Assembly (NCBI GenBank): GCA_028287865.1
Contig: JAQBOU010000035.1
Span: 1-34,692, forward strand
Source of the DNA: Mucilaginibacter sp.
GTDB lineage: Bacteria; Bacteroidota; Bacteroidia; Sphingobacteriales; Sphingobacteriaceae
Direction: 5' to 3'
DNA: 34,692 bases
Below are positions 7,979 to 16,702 of this stretch, piece by piece. The notes under the pieces were generated by a model. That model searched no databases. It worked only from the letters and a program-made list of their open reading frames with translations, and was not told where the DNA came from. How positions within the stretch are numbered: position 1 is the stretch's first letter; each line of letters starts with the position of its first letter. A program made the translations under genes and the position numbers.

Positions 7979-8464
7979 ATTAGAGGCTGGAGTTTAGAGG
8001 TTAGTTCTCTATTTCAGTTAAGGTTTATGTTGATATTGTGGAACTAGCTAATTTTTGTGACATTTAAACATGAATTCTTTTACTGATCTCGACGTTTGGA
8101 AAAAAGCAAGAGTTTTACGTAACAACATATCTGATTTAGTTAAAACATTCTCTTTAGATGAGAAATACCGATTAACCGATCAAATTATCCGTTCTTCCAG
8201 GTCAATAGGAAATAATATAGCTGAAGGACATGGCAGATTTCATTACGCGGATGCCGCTAAATTCCTGGTCAATGCACGTGGTTCAGCTGCAGAAACAATA
8301 GATCACCTGGTTATTGCTCTTGATAATAAGTTTATCGACGAAAAACTATTTGACGCTTTTAAACAAGACTGCGAGGAATGTATGAAGATGATTAACGGCT
8401 ATATCAATTATTTAAGGAAACAAGCGGACAATAAAACTAATCTCTAATCTCCAATCAACTAATC
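7978..8464 (+). mobile_element. Inverted-repeat cassette with intact four-helix-bundle gene (copy B)
   Basis: The left arm (7978-8004) begins GATTAGAGGCTGGAG, almost the same as the left arm of copy A. The right arm (8437-8464) is an imperfect reverse complement; an 18-base core matches at 15 positions. The enclosed gene is intact, and its stop codon is formed within the right arm. The unit lies exactly between the mreB stop and the mreC start, which are normally close neighbours. No mobility enzyme is visible, so insertion is inferred from position and from the shared arms. Confidence 0.5.
8070..8447 (+). CDS. Four-helix-bundle protein (S23 / 23S rRNA IVS-encoded family)
   Basis: The 125-residue protein shows the family pattern: FTDLDVWKKARVLRNNI at the start, then EKYRLTDQIIRSSRSIGNNI, AEGHGRFH, FLVNARGSAAETIDHL, and a final helix KMINGYINYLRKQ. 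Proteins of this family form four-helix bundles and pentamers. One branch is encoded in 23S rRNA intervening sequences and a relative (Avd) assists diversity-generating retroelements. The cellular role of free-standing copies is not established. No reverse transcriptase or variable repeat is nearby. A nearly identical but broken copy lies at 4779-5143. The ATG at 8070 is the only sensible start; TAATTTTTG just upstream is a near match to a -7 box with one extra base. Confidence 0.9.
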   Translation: MNSFTDLDVWKKARVLRNNISDLVKTFSLDEKYRLTDQIIRSSRSIGNNIAEGHGRFHYADAAKFLVNARGSAAETIDHLVIALDNKFIDEKLFDAFKQDCEECMKMINGYINYLRKQADNKTNL

Positions 8465-8471
8465 TCAAAAT

Positions 8472-9305
8472 ATGCGTAACCTCTGGATATTTATCAGTAA
8501 GTACAACGCATTTTTTTTATTCCTTATTTTTGAGGTTTCTTCGCTCATAATTTTTATAAAATATAACTCTTTCCAGCGCGCTGCTTTTATCAATTCGTCT
8601 AATGATGTTACCGGTGGTTTGTATACAAGGGTTAACGAATTTTACAGTTACTTGTCATTAAAGGATGTTAATGATAGCCTGGCGCATGAAAATGCCCGGT
8701 TACGAAACCAGCTTAAATCGTCTTTTTATGTGGATACCATAGCTAAGCATAAAGTGGTCGATACGGTTTTTAAACAGCAATACGAATATATTGTGGCCAA
8801 AGTCATCAATAATTCCGTTAATCACAGTAATAATTATCTAACTATTAACAGGGGCAGTAACCAGGGAATTGCAAAAGGCATGGGGGTGATTTGCGGGCTC
8901 GGAATTGTTGGAAAGGTAGTTTATGTTTCCGCTCACTATGCAGTTGTTCAATCATTGTTACATAAAAGTTCGCAATTTAGCGCTATGCTGGCCAGGAACA
9001 AGGAGATAGGGTATATTGAATGGGGCGACGATTTAAATCCGCATAAGGGCTTACTGAAAGATGTATCGAACAATGCCCTTCCAAAAATTGGCGACGAGGT
9101 GGTTACTTCCGGCTATTCGCTCTTTCCGGAGGGAATACCTATTGGAAAGATAACTAACCTGCATACCAAGGCAGGCGGCATCTCATTAAATATGGAAGTT
9201 GCGTTTGCGGTTGACTACAGTAAACTTCAATATGTTGATGTGGTTGACAATAAATTTGCCACAGAACAGGCGGGATTGGAGGCTCAGCAAAAAAAGGATG
9301 AGTAA
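8472..9305 (+). CDS. mreC: Rod-shape-determining protein MreC
   Basis: MreC is a periplasmic, inner-membrane-anchored scaffold that activates PBP2-RodA. Its 277 residues have one N-terminal membrane segment (about 12-32) and a helical, probably coiled-coil stretch (DVNDSLAHENARLRNQL). A beta-rich C-terminal domain follows, with NYLTINRGSNQGIAKGMGV, GIVGKVVYVS and GDEVVTSGYSLFPEGIPIG, all typical of MreC. Its ATG is only 8 bases after the right repeat arm of copy B, so its translation initiation region is partly repeat-derived. It overlaps mreD by 8 bases. Confidence 0.95.
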   Translation: MRNLWIFISKYNAFFLFLIFEVSSLIIFIKYNSFQRAAFINSSNDVTGGLYTRVNEFYSYLSLKDVNDSLAHENARLRNQLKSSFYVDTIAKHKVVDTVFKQQYEYIVAKVINNSVNHSNNYLTINRGSNQGIAKGMGVICGLGIVGKVVYVSAHYAVVQSLLHKSSQFSAMLARNKEIGYIEWGDDLNPHKGLLKDVSNNALPKIGDEVVTSGYSLFPEGIPIGKITNLHTKAGGISLNMEVAFAVDYSKLQYVDVVDNKFATEQAGLEAQQKKDE

Positions 9306-9816
9306 AAATATTATCGTTAACCTTTTAAGGTTTATAGCTTTAGTTTTTATACAGGTTTTTTTACTTAAAAATGTAACTCTGTACAATCTTTCCATACCTT
9401 ATTTATATATTTTATTTATTTTATTGCTGCCGTTTGAAACACCAAACGTGTTGCTTTTTGCACTTGCATTTATAATGGGCTTAACCATAGATGCCTTTTA
9501 CGATACTCCCGGTTTAAATGCCGCATCGTGTGTTTTAATGGCATTTGTGCGTATCTTATTTATAAGTATAACCGTACAAAAGGATGGCTTTGATAACGAA
9601 CCGGAACCTACTCTCAGCATTATGGGTTTCAGATGGTTTTTTACATATGCACTGGTACTTACTTTATTTCATCATTTTTTCCTCTTCAACCTTGAAGCCT
9701 TTAGCTTTTCTGAACTACAATATACACTAAGTCGTTTTTTATTGAGTTCAGTATTTACAGTGTTTTTGATATTAATTTCAGGTTTAATATTTTTCAGAAG
9801 GAAAGAACGTAAATGA
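9298..9816 (+). CDS. mreD: Rod-shape-determining protein MreD
   Basis: The 172-residue, strongly hydrophobic protein has about five membrane segments, as expected for MreD, the small inner-membrane partner of MreC. PYLYILFILLLPFETPNVLLF and GLTIDAFYDTPGLNAASCVLMAF are in the family style; the acidic loop ITVQKDGFDNEPEPT is usual in this phylum. The ATG at 9298 overlaps the mreC stop and follows AAAAAAGG, a purine run. An in-frame upstream ATG at 9199 lies deep inside mreC and is rejected. The stop overlaps the mrdA ATG (ATGA), indicating translational coupling. Confidence 0.92.
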   Translation: MSKNIIVNLLRFIALVFIQVFLLKNVTLYNLSIPYLYILFILLLPFETPNVLLFALAFIMGLTIDAFYDTPGLNAASCVLMAFVRILFISITVQKDGFDNEPEPTLSIMGFRWFFTYALVLTLFHHFFLFNLEAFSFSELQYTLSRFLLSSVFTVFLILISGLIFFRRKERK

Positions 9817-11822
9817 ATAGTTTTTTTGAACGGCGATATATAATAGCAGGAATTTTTATAGCTATTATTATTATACTGCTGGCAAGGCTTTTTTATATCC
9901 AGATTGTTGATCCCCGTTATGCAATTTATGCCAATAACAATGTACGGAGGCAAAAAATAGTTTATCCCGAACGCGGGCCAATATTAGATCGTAACGGGAA
10001 GGTGCTTGTTCAAAATGTGCCCTTTTATGATATAACAGTGATACCCCGCCAGGTGAAACCATTTGATACCGTGGAGTTTTGCAAATTGCTAAAAATTGAT
10101 AGGGCTGAGTTTAACAAACGCTGGACAAAGGCGATGAAATATTCACCCAATCTGTCCTCAATTTTCGAAAAACAACTTTCGGCGCAAAATTATGCTACTG
10201 TGCAGGAAAGACTATCTGAGTTTCCGGGCTTTGATTCTTCACCCAGATATTTGCGCACTTACCCCGACTCAGTTGCTGCCCAGTTTTTAGGGTATATCGG
10301 TGAGGTAACCGACAGGGACATCAAGCGTTCAAAAGCGTATTACCGCCCGGGGGATTATATTGGTGTTACCGGTGTGGAGCGCTCATATGAACCGGTTTTG
10401 AGAGGGCAGCGTGGTGTGCAAAACTTGATGGTCGACTCACGCGGTAAACCCAAAGGGCACTATGCCAACGGCCTTTTTGATACGTCAGCTGTAGCCGGTC
10501 AGCGTTTAACCTCCTCGCTGGACATCAACATTCAAAAGCTGGGCGAAAAGTTAATGGAAAATAAGTTAGGCAGTATTGTTGCTATTGAGCCCTCAACAGG
10601 CGAAATATTATGCTATGTAAGCAGCCCGACCTATGACCCAAATCTTATGGTTGGACGCGAGCGGGGTAATAATACCGCCAAAATCTACGCCAATGTGTAC
10701 GATCCGTTTTTCATCAGGCCTATACAGGCCAAGTATCCGCCCGGTTCCTCGTTTAAACCATTAAGCGCGCTTATTGCGTTACAAGAAGGTGTAATTGACC
10801 CCTCTACCACTTATTACTGTCCGGGTTATTATTACGCAGGTAATCAAAGAATCCCCTGTAATAAAGGTGAATCGCATGGCCTGGTAAATTTAAGCAGTGC
10901 GGTAGCTAAATCATGTAATGGATTTTTTTGCATGGTTTTTCAAAGATTGCTGGACCATAACGGAGCAAGACAAACAGAGGCAAGCTTTATCAACTGGCGT
11001 GCCAACGTAAACAAATTTGGATTGGGTTCTAAACTTGGGCTGGATATGCCGGGAGAAGGAAGAGGCAATTTGCCCACCCCTTTGCACTATGATAATATTT
11101 ACAAACAAGGCCGGTGGCGCTCAAGCACCATTATTTCACTGGCTATTGGTCAGGGCGAGCTGGAGGCAACACCACTACAAATGGCCAATCTCGAATGCAC
11201 TATCGCCAATCATGGATATTTTTATAAGCCACATTTAATAAAAGCTATAGGCACTCAAAACGTCATCAAAAAAGAATATACTGAAAAAAATTATGTCGGG
11301 ATTGATTCGCAGTATTTTGAACCGGTTATAAAGGGGATGCAGCAAGTTGTTGATGACGGTACAGCAGTAAGATCTAAAATACCGGGCATTGTAATGTGCG
11401 GTAAAACCGGAACGGCGCAAAACCCACATGGCGAAGACCATTCGGTTTTTGTTGCTTTTGCTCCACGCGATCATCCTAAAATAGCAATTGCTGTAGTGGT
11501 TGAAAACTCCGGCGAGGGAGCACACTGGGCTGCGCCAATTGCCAGTTTTATAGTTGAAAAGTATTTAAAAGGAAGTATCAGTAACCGTGAGTCGGGCATA
11601 TCTGTCGACTACTTTGAAAAAGCCAACCGCTTGCCGGATACTGCCCTTTACTTACACCATAATGGCTTTAAGAAAAAAACAATAAAGGCAGATAGCCGTA
11701 AAAACGCCATACAGGACTCTATAAATAAACAGCTTAAAGGACTGAAAGGTGCATCAAACAGAAATAAAAAAGATTCATTATATAGGTTTTTAGCCGCAGC
11801 CAAAAAGAGAGATGATAAATAA
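9813..11822 (+). CDS. mrdA: Penicillin-binding protein 2 (MrdA)
   Basis: PBP2 is the class B transpeptidase of the elongation complex, working with RodA. The 669-residue protein has an N-terminal membrane anchor (about 9-30) and a pedestal domain with PERGPILDRNGKVLVQN and YVERSY-like ITGVERSYEPVLRG. The transpeptidase domain has active-site S312 in PPGSSFKP (S-x-x-K, K315), SCN at 367-369, and KTGTAQ from K531. A C-terminal tail of about 70 residues rich in Lys and Asp extends past the catalytic domain. It overlaps mreD by 4 bases and rodA by 11 bases, so the genes are read as one unit. Confidence 0.96.
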   Translation: MNSFFERRYIIAGIFIAIIIILLARLFYIQIVDPRYAIYANNNVRRQKIVYPERGPILDRNGKVLVQNVPFYDITVIPRQVKPFDTVEFCKLLKIDRAEFNKRWTKAMKYSPNLSSIFEKQLSAQNYATVQERLSEFPGFDSSPRYLRTYPDSVAAQFLGYIGEVTDRDIKRSKAYYRPGDYIGVTGVERSYEPVLRGQRGVQNLMVDSRGKPKGHYANGLFDTSAVAGQRLTSSLDINIQKLGEKLMENKLGSIVAIEPSTGEILCYVSSPTYDPNLMVGRERGNNTAKIYANVYDPFFIRPIQAKYPPGSSFKPLSALIALQEGVIDPSTTYYCPGYYYAGNQRIPCNKGESHGLVNLSSAVAKSCNGFFCMVFQRLLDHNGARQTEASFINWRANVNKFGLGSKLGLDMPGEGRGNLPTPLHYDNIYKQGRWRSSTIISLAIGQGELEATPLQMANLECTIANHGYFYKPHLIKAIGTQNVIKKEYTEKNYVGIDSQYFEPVIKGMQQVVDDGTAVRSKIPGIVMCGKTGTAQNPHGEDHSVFVAFAPRDHPKIAIAVVVENSGEGAHWAAPIASFIVEKYLKGSISNRESGISVDYFEKANRLPDTALYLHHNGFKKKTIKADSRKNAIQDSINKQLKGLKGASNRNKKDSLYRFLAAAKKRDDK

Positions 11823-13077
11823 CCAGCGTAGTTTCTTTTTCAATGTCGACTGGATAACGGTGTTTATCTACCTGGCCTTGTGCACTATTGGCTGGTTTAA
11901 TATCCATGCAGCTGTTTTTGATGAAAGGCACCCGAGTATCATTGATTTTGGAACCAACTATGGTAAACAATTTTTGTTTATTATAATCTCCATGTTGGTT
12001 GGGGCTATTATTCTATTGCTCGAGAGCAGGTTCATCACAGCATTATCACCCGGGTTTTATGGAATCACCTTGCTGTTGTTAATGGCGGTATTAGTTGTTG
12101 GGCGTAATGTGGGTGGTAATCAGGCCTGGATACCCATAGGGGGTGGATTTAGGTTGCAGCCATCGGAATTTTCAAAATTTACTACCTGTTTATTATTAGC
12201 TCGTTATTTAAGCGGTGTTAACGTTAAGGTAACAGAATTGCGGTCGTTTTTAATTGCCGGCGCAATAATAGGTGTTCCAATGTTCCTTATTATGCTTCAG
12301 CCTGATATGGGTTCTACGCTGGTTTTTTTGTCATTTATTTTTGTCTTATACAGGGAAGGGCTATCGCCGTACTTTTTAATAATCGGAGCCTTATTTATAG
12401 CACTTTTTGTATCGGCAATTTTGTATAGTCCGTTGGCTGTAATCGCGGTAATTGCAGGCCTGTGCTTATTAATCATTTTAATGTTTCGTAAAAATAAAAG
12501 GGTTGTTATTACAATGCTTACCGGCCTGGCTATTTGCATCGTATTTGTATTAAGTGTTAAATTAATTTATAATAACGTTTTAAAGCCCCATCAAAAAGTA
12601 CGTATTGATATTGTTTTGGGTATTAAAAGCGATTTAAAGGGTAAGGGCTATAACGTAAATCAATCAAAAATTGCTATTGGCTCCGGCAAGCTTTGGGGCA
12701 AAGGTTACCTCAATGGCACACAAACCAAATATGCATTTGTACCTGAGCAAAGCACCGACTTTATTTTTTGCACGGTAGGCGAGGAGTGGGGTTTTGCCGG
12801 GTCTGTAGTGGTTATCGGGCTTTATTTGTTTTTAGTTTTGCGCATCATTATGGTTGCTGAAAGGCAGCGATCGCCATTTTCACGGATCTACGGCTATGGG
12901 GTTGCATCTGTCATATTTTTCCACGTGATGATAAACATCGGAATGACTATAGGTTTGGTTCCCGTAATAGGTATTCCGCTGCCATTTATCAGTTATGGAG
13001 GATCATCATTATTAAGTTTTACACTTTTATTATTTGTATTGATAAAACTCGACTCTAACCGGATGGGAATTGTTTAG
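11812..13077 (+). CDS. rodA: SEDS peptidoglycan polymerase RodA
   Basis: RodA polymerises glycan strands from lipid II and pairs with PBP2. The 421-residue protein is a multi-span membrane protein with SEDS features: NVGGNQAWIPIGGGFRLQPSEFSKF, MLQPDMGSTLVFL, FVPEQSTDFIFCTVGEEWGF, and the C-terminal PFISYGGSSLLSF. A soluble loop around 255-300 (KVRIDIVLGIKSDLKGKGYN) precedes the EQSTDF motif. The start ATG at 11812 is within the end of mrdA. It is the last gene of the cluster, and a 127-base gap follows before the next gene. Confidence 0.96.
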   Translation: MINNQRSFFFNVDWITVFIYLALCTIGWFNIHAAVFDERHPSIIDFGTNYGKQFLFIIISMLVGAIILLLESRFITALSPGFYGITLLLLMAVLVVGRNVGGNQAWIPIGGGFRLQPSEFSKFTTCLLLARYLSGVNVKVTELRSFLIAGAIIGVPMFLIMLQPDMGSTLVFLSFIFVLYREGLSPYFLIIGALFIALFVSAILYSPLAVIAVIAGLCLLIILMFRKNKRVVITMLTGLAICIVFVLSVKLIYNNVLKPHQKVRIDIVLGIKSDLKGKGYNVNQSKIAIGSGKLWGKGYLNGTQTKYAFVPEQSTDFIFCTVGEEWGFAGSVVVIGLYLFLVLRIIMVAERQRSPFSRIYGYGVASVIFFHVMINIGMTIGLVPVIGIPLPFISYGGSSLLSFTLLLFVLIKLDSNRMGIV

Positions 13078-13204
13078 GTAATAAAACAGGTACATTGAAA
13101 TTCTGAGCACAGGAATTACTAAAAATTCTTACCTTAACCTTATAATATATTTATTGTCTCTATTGCTCCAATGGCAATTTCTTTTAAAACTCAATTTACA
13201 ATTT

Positions 13205-14341
13205 ATGAAAGCACCGATCCGGATTGTTGTTTTATTCCTTTGCGGGATACTTGCCGGGCTGCCTGCGATGGGACTGGCCTTTAAAAATGCTGTTCATCCA
13301 AAAAAAGAACCATCCATCCATCATTATCTGTATGTTGCGGTGCCTGGCATCCGTGATTATCTTGGATATGGCGGCCATGGTTTGCTGGTGTTTGATATGG
13401 ATCACCACCATCAATTTGTAAAAAGGATTAAAACATCGGGTTTTCACCCGAATAATAAGCCGTCAAATGTTAAAGGCATTGCTGTTAGCGTTCCGCTTAA
13501 CAGCATTTATATAAGCACTATTGAGTCGTTACAACGTATTGACCTCACCAGCGGAAAAATCATCTGGGAAAAAAAGATGGAGGGAGGGTGCGACCGTATG
13601 TCTATATCTCCTGATGGTAAACTCATGTATCTTCCATCTTTTGAAAATACAGTGTGGAACGTAGTGGATTGCAGCACTGGTGATGTTGTTAAAAAGATAC
13701 CGGGTTTTAAACGCGCTCATAACACGCTTTATGGTTCGTCGGGAAATTACGTTTACCTGGATGACCTGGCTTCACCATGGTTAAAAATAGCAGATACAAA
13801 AACGCACACCGTAGTTGGTAAAGTTGGGCCGTTTGGAAACTTTATCCGTCCCTTTACCATTAATAGCAAAGAAACCCGTGTTTTTGTAACGATAGATAGC
13901 TTGTTTGGTTTTGAAGTTGGAGATTTGAAAACAGGAAAAAAACTTGGCCGGGTATTGGTTGAAGGATGGGACCAGGGGCCGGTAAGGAGGCATGGCAATC
14001 CAACCCATGGTATAGGGCTTACTCCTAATGAAAAAGAAATTTGGCTATGTGACGGCTTTAATATGCGTTTACACGTTTTTAGCGCTGTTGAGCCTTATCA
14101 GCAATTAACTACCATACCATTGCAGGATATGCCCGGTTGGATCACTTTCAGTTTAGATGGTAAATATGCTTACCCATCAAGCGGGGAGGTTATTGATGTT
14201 AAAACCCGCAATGTGCTTTTAACCCTCAAGGACGAATTTTATAACAGCGTAGCCAGCGAAAAAATGATAGAGATTGATTTAAAGGATGGTAAGGCAGTAA
14301 AAGCAGGAGACCAGTTTGGAATAGGACGTTTTGGTAAGTGA
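13205..14341 (+). CDS. Exported beta-propeller protein (YVTN/YncE-like)
   Basis: The 378-residue protein starts MKAPIRIVVLFLCGILAGLPAMGLA, a clear signal peptide. The mature part has repeated strands in the YVTN/quinoprotein style: GHGLLVFDMDHHHQFVKRI, IYISTIESLQRIDLTSGKIIW, DRMSISPDGKLMYLPS, WLKIADTKTHTVVGKVG, and ITFSLDGKYAYPSSGEVIDVKT. Such proteins fold as seven-bladed propellers; the ligand is unknown. ATG 13205 is chosen because the longer TTG-started frame adds no recognisable sequence. It converges with the minus-strand gene at 14365 with only 23 bases between. Confidence 0.75.
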   Translation: MKAPIRIVVLFLCGILAGLPAMGLAFKNAVHPKKEPSIHHYLYVAVPGIRDYLGYGGHGLLVFDMDHHHQFVKRIKTSGFHPNNKPSNVKGIAVSVPLNSIYISTIESLQRIDLTSGKIIWEKKMEGGCDRMSISPDGKLMYLPSFENTVWNVVDCSTGDVVKKIPGFKRAHNTLYGSSGNYVYLDDLASPWLKIADTKTHTVVGKVGPFGNFIRPFTINSKETRVFVTIDSLFGFEVGDLKTGKKLGRVLVEGWDQGPVRRHGNPTHGIGLTPNEKEIWLCDGFNMRLHVFSAVEPYQQLTTIPLQDMPGWITFSLDGKYAYPSSGEVIDVKTRNVLLTLKDEFYNSVASEKMIEIDLKDGKAVKAGDQFGIGRFGK

Positions 14342-14364
14342 ACCTTAGTGCCAACCACCCCAAG

Positions 14365-15312
14365 CTAAGCGTAACGTCTTTTTAGTAAAGCATAAAACTT
14401 TTCAGTTGTTGCCGGTTTACTGTCCCAATTGTTTTTAGTTACATAGTTTGTTTTCAAGAACCGGGATGCTTCTTCAAAAGTGTTAAAACGGTTCAGTATT
14501 TCTATCGCTTCACTGTAGGCAAGGTTATAACCATTAAACAAATCTTTTACATACAGTAACTTATCATTAAGTGTGATAGCCAGTTTAATGTCACTAATTG
14601 GTTTTATGTTTGGTTGTTCGGTCTTAGAAGTTGTTTTATCCTGTGCTGACATTTTCTGATTGATGGTAATCACCTCAGCTTCGGTATCAATATTTGGCGT
14701 TCCTTTTTTACCTTTGTTGTTAACTGAAGTTAAATCTTCACTTACAATAGGCCCGGCAGTTTTATTATCCGCAATTAGTGGCTCTTCGTTTTCTTTTGCA
14801 GGGGAGGCTTCAGATTTATTTTCAATGTGACGATATTCCTCCTCATCCTCCATCATTGATGCTTCATCCAAAATAAGCTCATGCCTTATCGTCTCAGGCT
14901 CTTCTCTTATAAATGAATAAGTATCTTCCGGGCTTTCAGATTTTAAATCAATTTGCGTAACAGGCTGCTCTACCTCCGGTATAATTATTTCAGGTTCTAT
15001 GGGTTTTAATTCATCTTTGAGCTTTGTTTCCTGTTTTGCCGCGCCGGTTTTCATTTGCTGCACAACAGGCTCAAAAAACTTTTGTTCATAAGTTATCTCC
15101 GGTTTTTCGGCAGCGGACTTAGTGATCCTTTTGTTTTGCAAATTAAGCTTACACAAAATCTCAATGTGATCGGTAAGAAAGTGGGCGTTAGAAACAAACA
15201 ATTCAAGCTCCAGGTCATTCAAATCCTCGGTCATTGTTTGCAGGTATTCATATTGGTCACCAAGCTCTTTTATAATACCACCAATCTTTTTAAAAACTTC
15301 CTTTTGCTTCAT
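14365..15312 (-). CDS. Uncharacterised acidic protein with conserved C-terminus
   Basis: Not recognised by name. The 315-residue protein has three parts. Residues 1-75 are helical and probably coiled coil (KKIGGIIKELGDQYEYLQTM, LELELFVSNAHFLTDHIEIL). About 76-230 is low-complexity, Glu/Lys/Ser/Thr-rich and likely disordered. The compact C-terminal 80 residues (IKLAITLNDKLLYVKDLFNG, YSEAIEILNRFNTFEEASRF) look like a folded, conserved domain. It has no signal peptide or membrane segment and so is probably cytosolic. It is divergent from tdk, with a hairpin-forming repeat in the gap. Confidence 0.75.
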   Translation of the reverse strand: MKQKEVFKKIGGIIKELGDQYEYLQTMTEDLNDLELELFVSNAHFLTDHIEILCKLNLQNKRITKSAAEKPEITYEQKFFEPVVQQMKTGAAKQETKLKDELKPIEPEIIIPEVEQPVTQIDLKSESPEDTYSFIREEPETIRHELILDEASMMEDEEEYRHIENKSEASPAKENEEPLIADNKTAGPIVSEDLTSVNNKGKKGTPNIDTEAEVITINQKMSAQDKTTSKTEQPNIKPISDIKLAITLNDKLLYVKDLFNGYNLAYSEAIEILNRFNTFEEASRFLKTNYVTKNNWDSKPATTEKFYALLKRRYA

Positions 15313-15371
15313 GTCTCAATATTAGAAATGCTACTCAAAAATAAGATTAAATTCTGATATTTGGGTTTTGG

Positions 15372-15420
15372 GAAAGCTAAAAGCAGAAAGTAGAGAAGGA
15401 GCTTTGATCTTTTAGCTTTC
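15372..15420. repeat. Perfect 12-bp inverted repeat in a divergent intergenic space
   Basis: GAAAGCTAAAAG (15372-15383) and CTTTTAGCTTTC (15409-15420) are exact reverse complements with a 25-base purine-rich loop. The hairpin lies between the minus-strand gene ending its start at 15312 and tdk at 15471. It looks like another dispersed intergenic repeat rather than a terminator, since neither gene ends here. Confidence 0.55.
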
Positions 15421-15470
15421 ATCTCTTGAAAGAGCTTTCAACTTTATATAGATACTTATAAATAAACGGT

Positions 15471-16055
15471 TTGGTTTTTAACGAAGATGTTTTTAAACGA
15501 AGGAGTGAGCTTGGCGGAAGCATTGAAGTTGTATGCGGGTCCATGTTCTCCGGCAAAACGGAAGAATTAATACGACGATTGAACCGTGCGAAAATTGCGA
15601 GGCTAAGGGTTGAGATTTTTAGTCCGAAAGCCGATACCCGCTTTATGGATAATGCGCTGGTGTCGCATAATGCAAATTCTATCCCATCAACCCCTGTCGA
15701 AAATGCATCGTCTATATTATTATTAGGCAGTGATGTGCACGTAATAGGCATCGATGAAGCGCAGTTTTTTGATGATGAGCTGCCCGATGTATGTAATGTG
15801 CTGGCCAACAAAGGAATCCGTGTAATTGTTGCGGGTTTGGATATGGATTTTAAGGGACGGCCATTTGGCCCTATGCCGGCTATAATGGCGATGGCTGAAT
15901 CAGTAACCAAGCTACATGCAGTATGTGTAAGGTGCGGTAATCCCGCTTTATACTCGTACAGGTTAGTGCCCAATGAAAGTAAAGTATTATTGGGCGAAAA
16001 GGAAAGCTACGAGCCCAGATGTAGGATTTGCTACCACTTGACAGACGAAAATTAA
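15471..16055 (+). CDS. tdk: Thymidine kinase, type II (zinc-containing)
   Basis: Tdk phosphorylates thymidine with ATP in the salvage pathway. The 194-residue protein has the P-loop GSMFSGKT at 23-30, the base E96 in GIDEAQFF, and zinc cysteines C152/C155 (CVRC) and C184/C187 (CRIC). The ending fits the nucleoside lasso region. No ATG lies between the upstream in-frame TAA (15459-15461) and the P-loop methionine at codon 25. The start is therefore taken as TTG 15471, giving [19 protein letters not shown] after the initiator, in line with family N-termini. Confidence 0.93.
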   Translation: MVFNEDVFKRRSELGGSIEVVCGSMFSGKTEELIRRLNRAKIARLRVEIFSPKADTRFMDNALVSHNANSIPSTPVENASSILLLGSDVHVIGIDEAQFFDDELPDVCNVLANKGIRVIVAGLDMDFKGRPFGPMPAIMAMAESVTKLHAVCVRCGNPALYSYRLVPNESKVLLGEKESYEPRCRICYHLTDEN

Positions 16056-16202
16056 TCTTAATCACTATTAAATAACGCTAAACCTGACACCCGATTATGA
16101 GGTAAATCATTCGTCCTTATATAAATCATTAAAATAAAGCGGATACCTAAAACAAAATACATACTTTTAATTGTTATGTTGTTAAAAGATTTTTAAAAGT
16201 TT

Positions 16203-16577
16203 ATGGCCAAAAAAATATTGGTTATTGAGGATGATAAGGATATAAGGGACACGATTGTTTATATACTTGAAGAAGAAGAATATGAGGTGATTTCCTCTGG
16301 CGATTCTAAAATTCTGGGGGCGGTAAATACCATAATGCCCGATCTTATTTTAATGGACAATTGGCTAACAGAATGGAAAAGTGATGCCACAGGTCAGCAG
16401 TTAAGCAGACAATTAAAAACTAACCCCTCAACAAGCCATATCCCTGTTATCATTATTTCGGCAGTGAGCAACATAAAGGAGATCGCCAAAGATGGCCTTG
16501 CTGATTCCTATCTTAAAAAACCTTTTGACATGGGCGAACTGCTTGTTATGGTAAAAAAGTTTATTAAACAAGCTTAA
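16203..16577 (+). CDS. Stand-alone response-regulator receiver protein
   Basis: The 124 residues form a single CheY-like receiver with no output domain. Key residues are present: acidic pair D10 and D11, phospho-acceptor D52 (ILMDNW), S86 in the conserved Thr/Ser position, and K106 before P107 in LKKPFD. The loop after D52 (LTEWKSDATGQQ) is longer and more acidic than in CheY. No kinase gene is adjacent; the nearest is the hybrid kinase at 26243, about 10 kb away. It may act in a phosphorelay or by protein interaction. Confidence 0.9.
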   Translation: MAKKILVIEDDKDIRDTIVYILEEEEYEVISSGDSKILGAVNTIMPDLILMDNWLTEWKSDATGQQLSRQLKTNPSTSHIPVIIISAVSNIKEIAKDGLADSYLKKPFDMGELLVMVKKFIKQA

Positions 16578-16702
16578 AACGCAGTTATTTCAACAATTAA
16601 TTCTTCCTCCCTTAATAAGCTGATTTTTATTTTCGGTTGGTATACTTTTTTTTGCGAAAAAATCGGTTTACATTTATAAACCAATTATAAAAGAAAAAAA
16701 AT

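Noticed and set aside
8070..8447. Diversity-generating retroelement accessory gene (Avd)
   Set aside because: The protein family is related, but there is no reverse transcriptase, template repeat or variable target gene in the window.
8070..8447. 23S rRNA intervening sequence
   Set aside because: The gene type matches, but it lies between protein genes and no rRNA sequence is present.
16664..16682. GGTTTA...TAAACC hairpin before the GH13 gene
   Set aside because: The stem is only 6 bp and AT-rich, which is expected by chance in such intergenic sequence.
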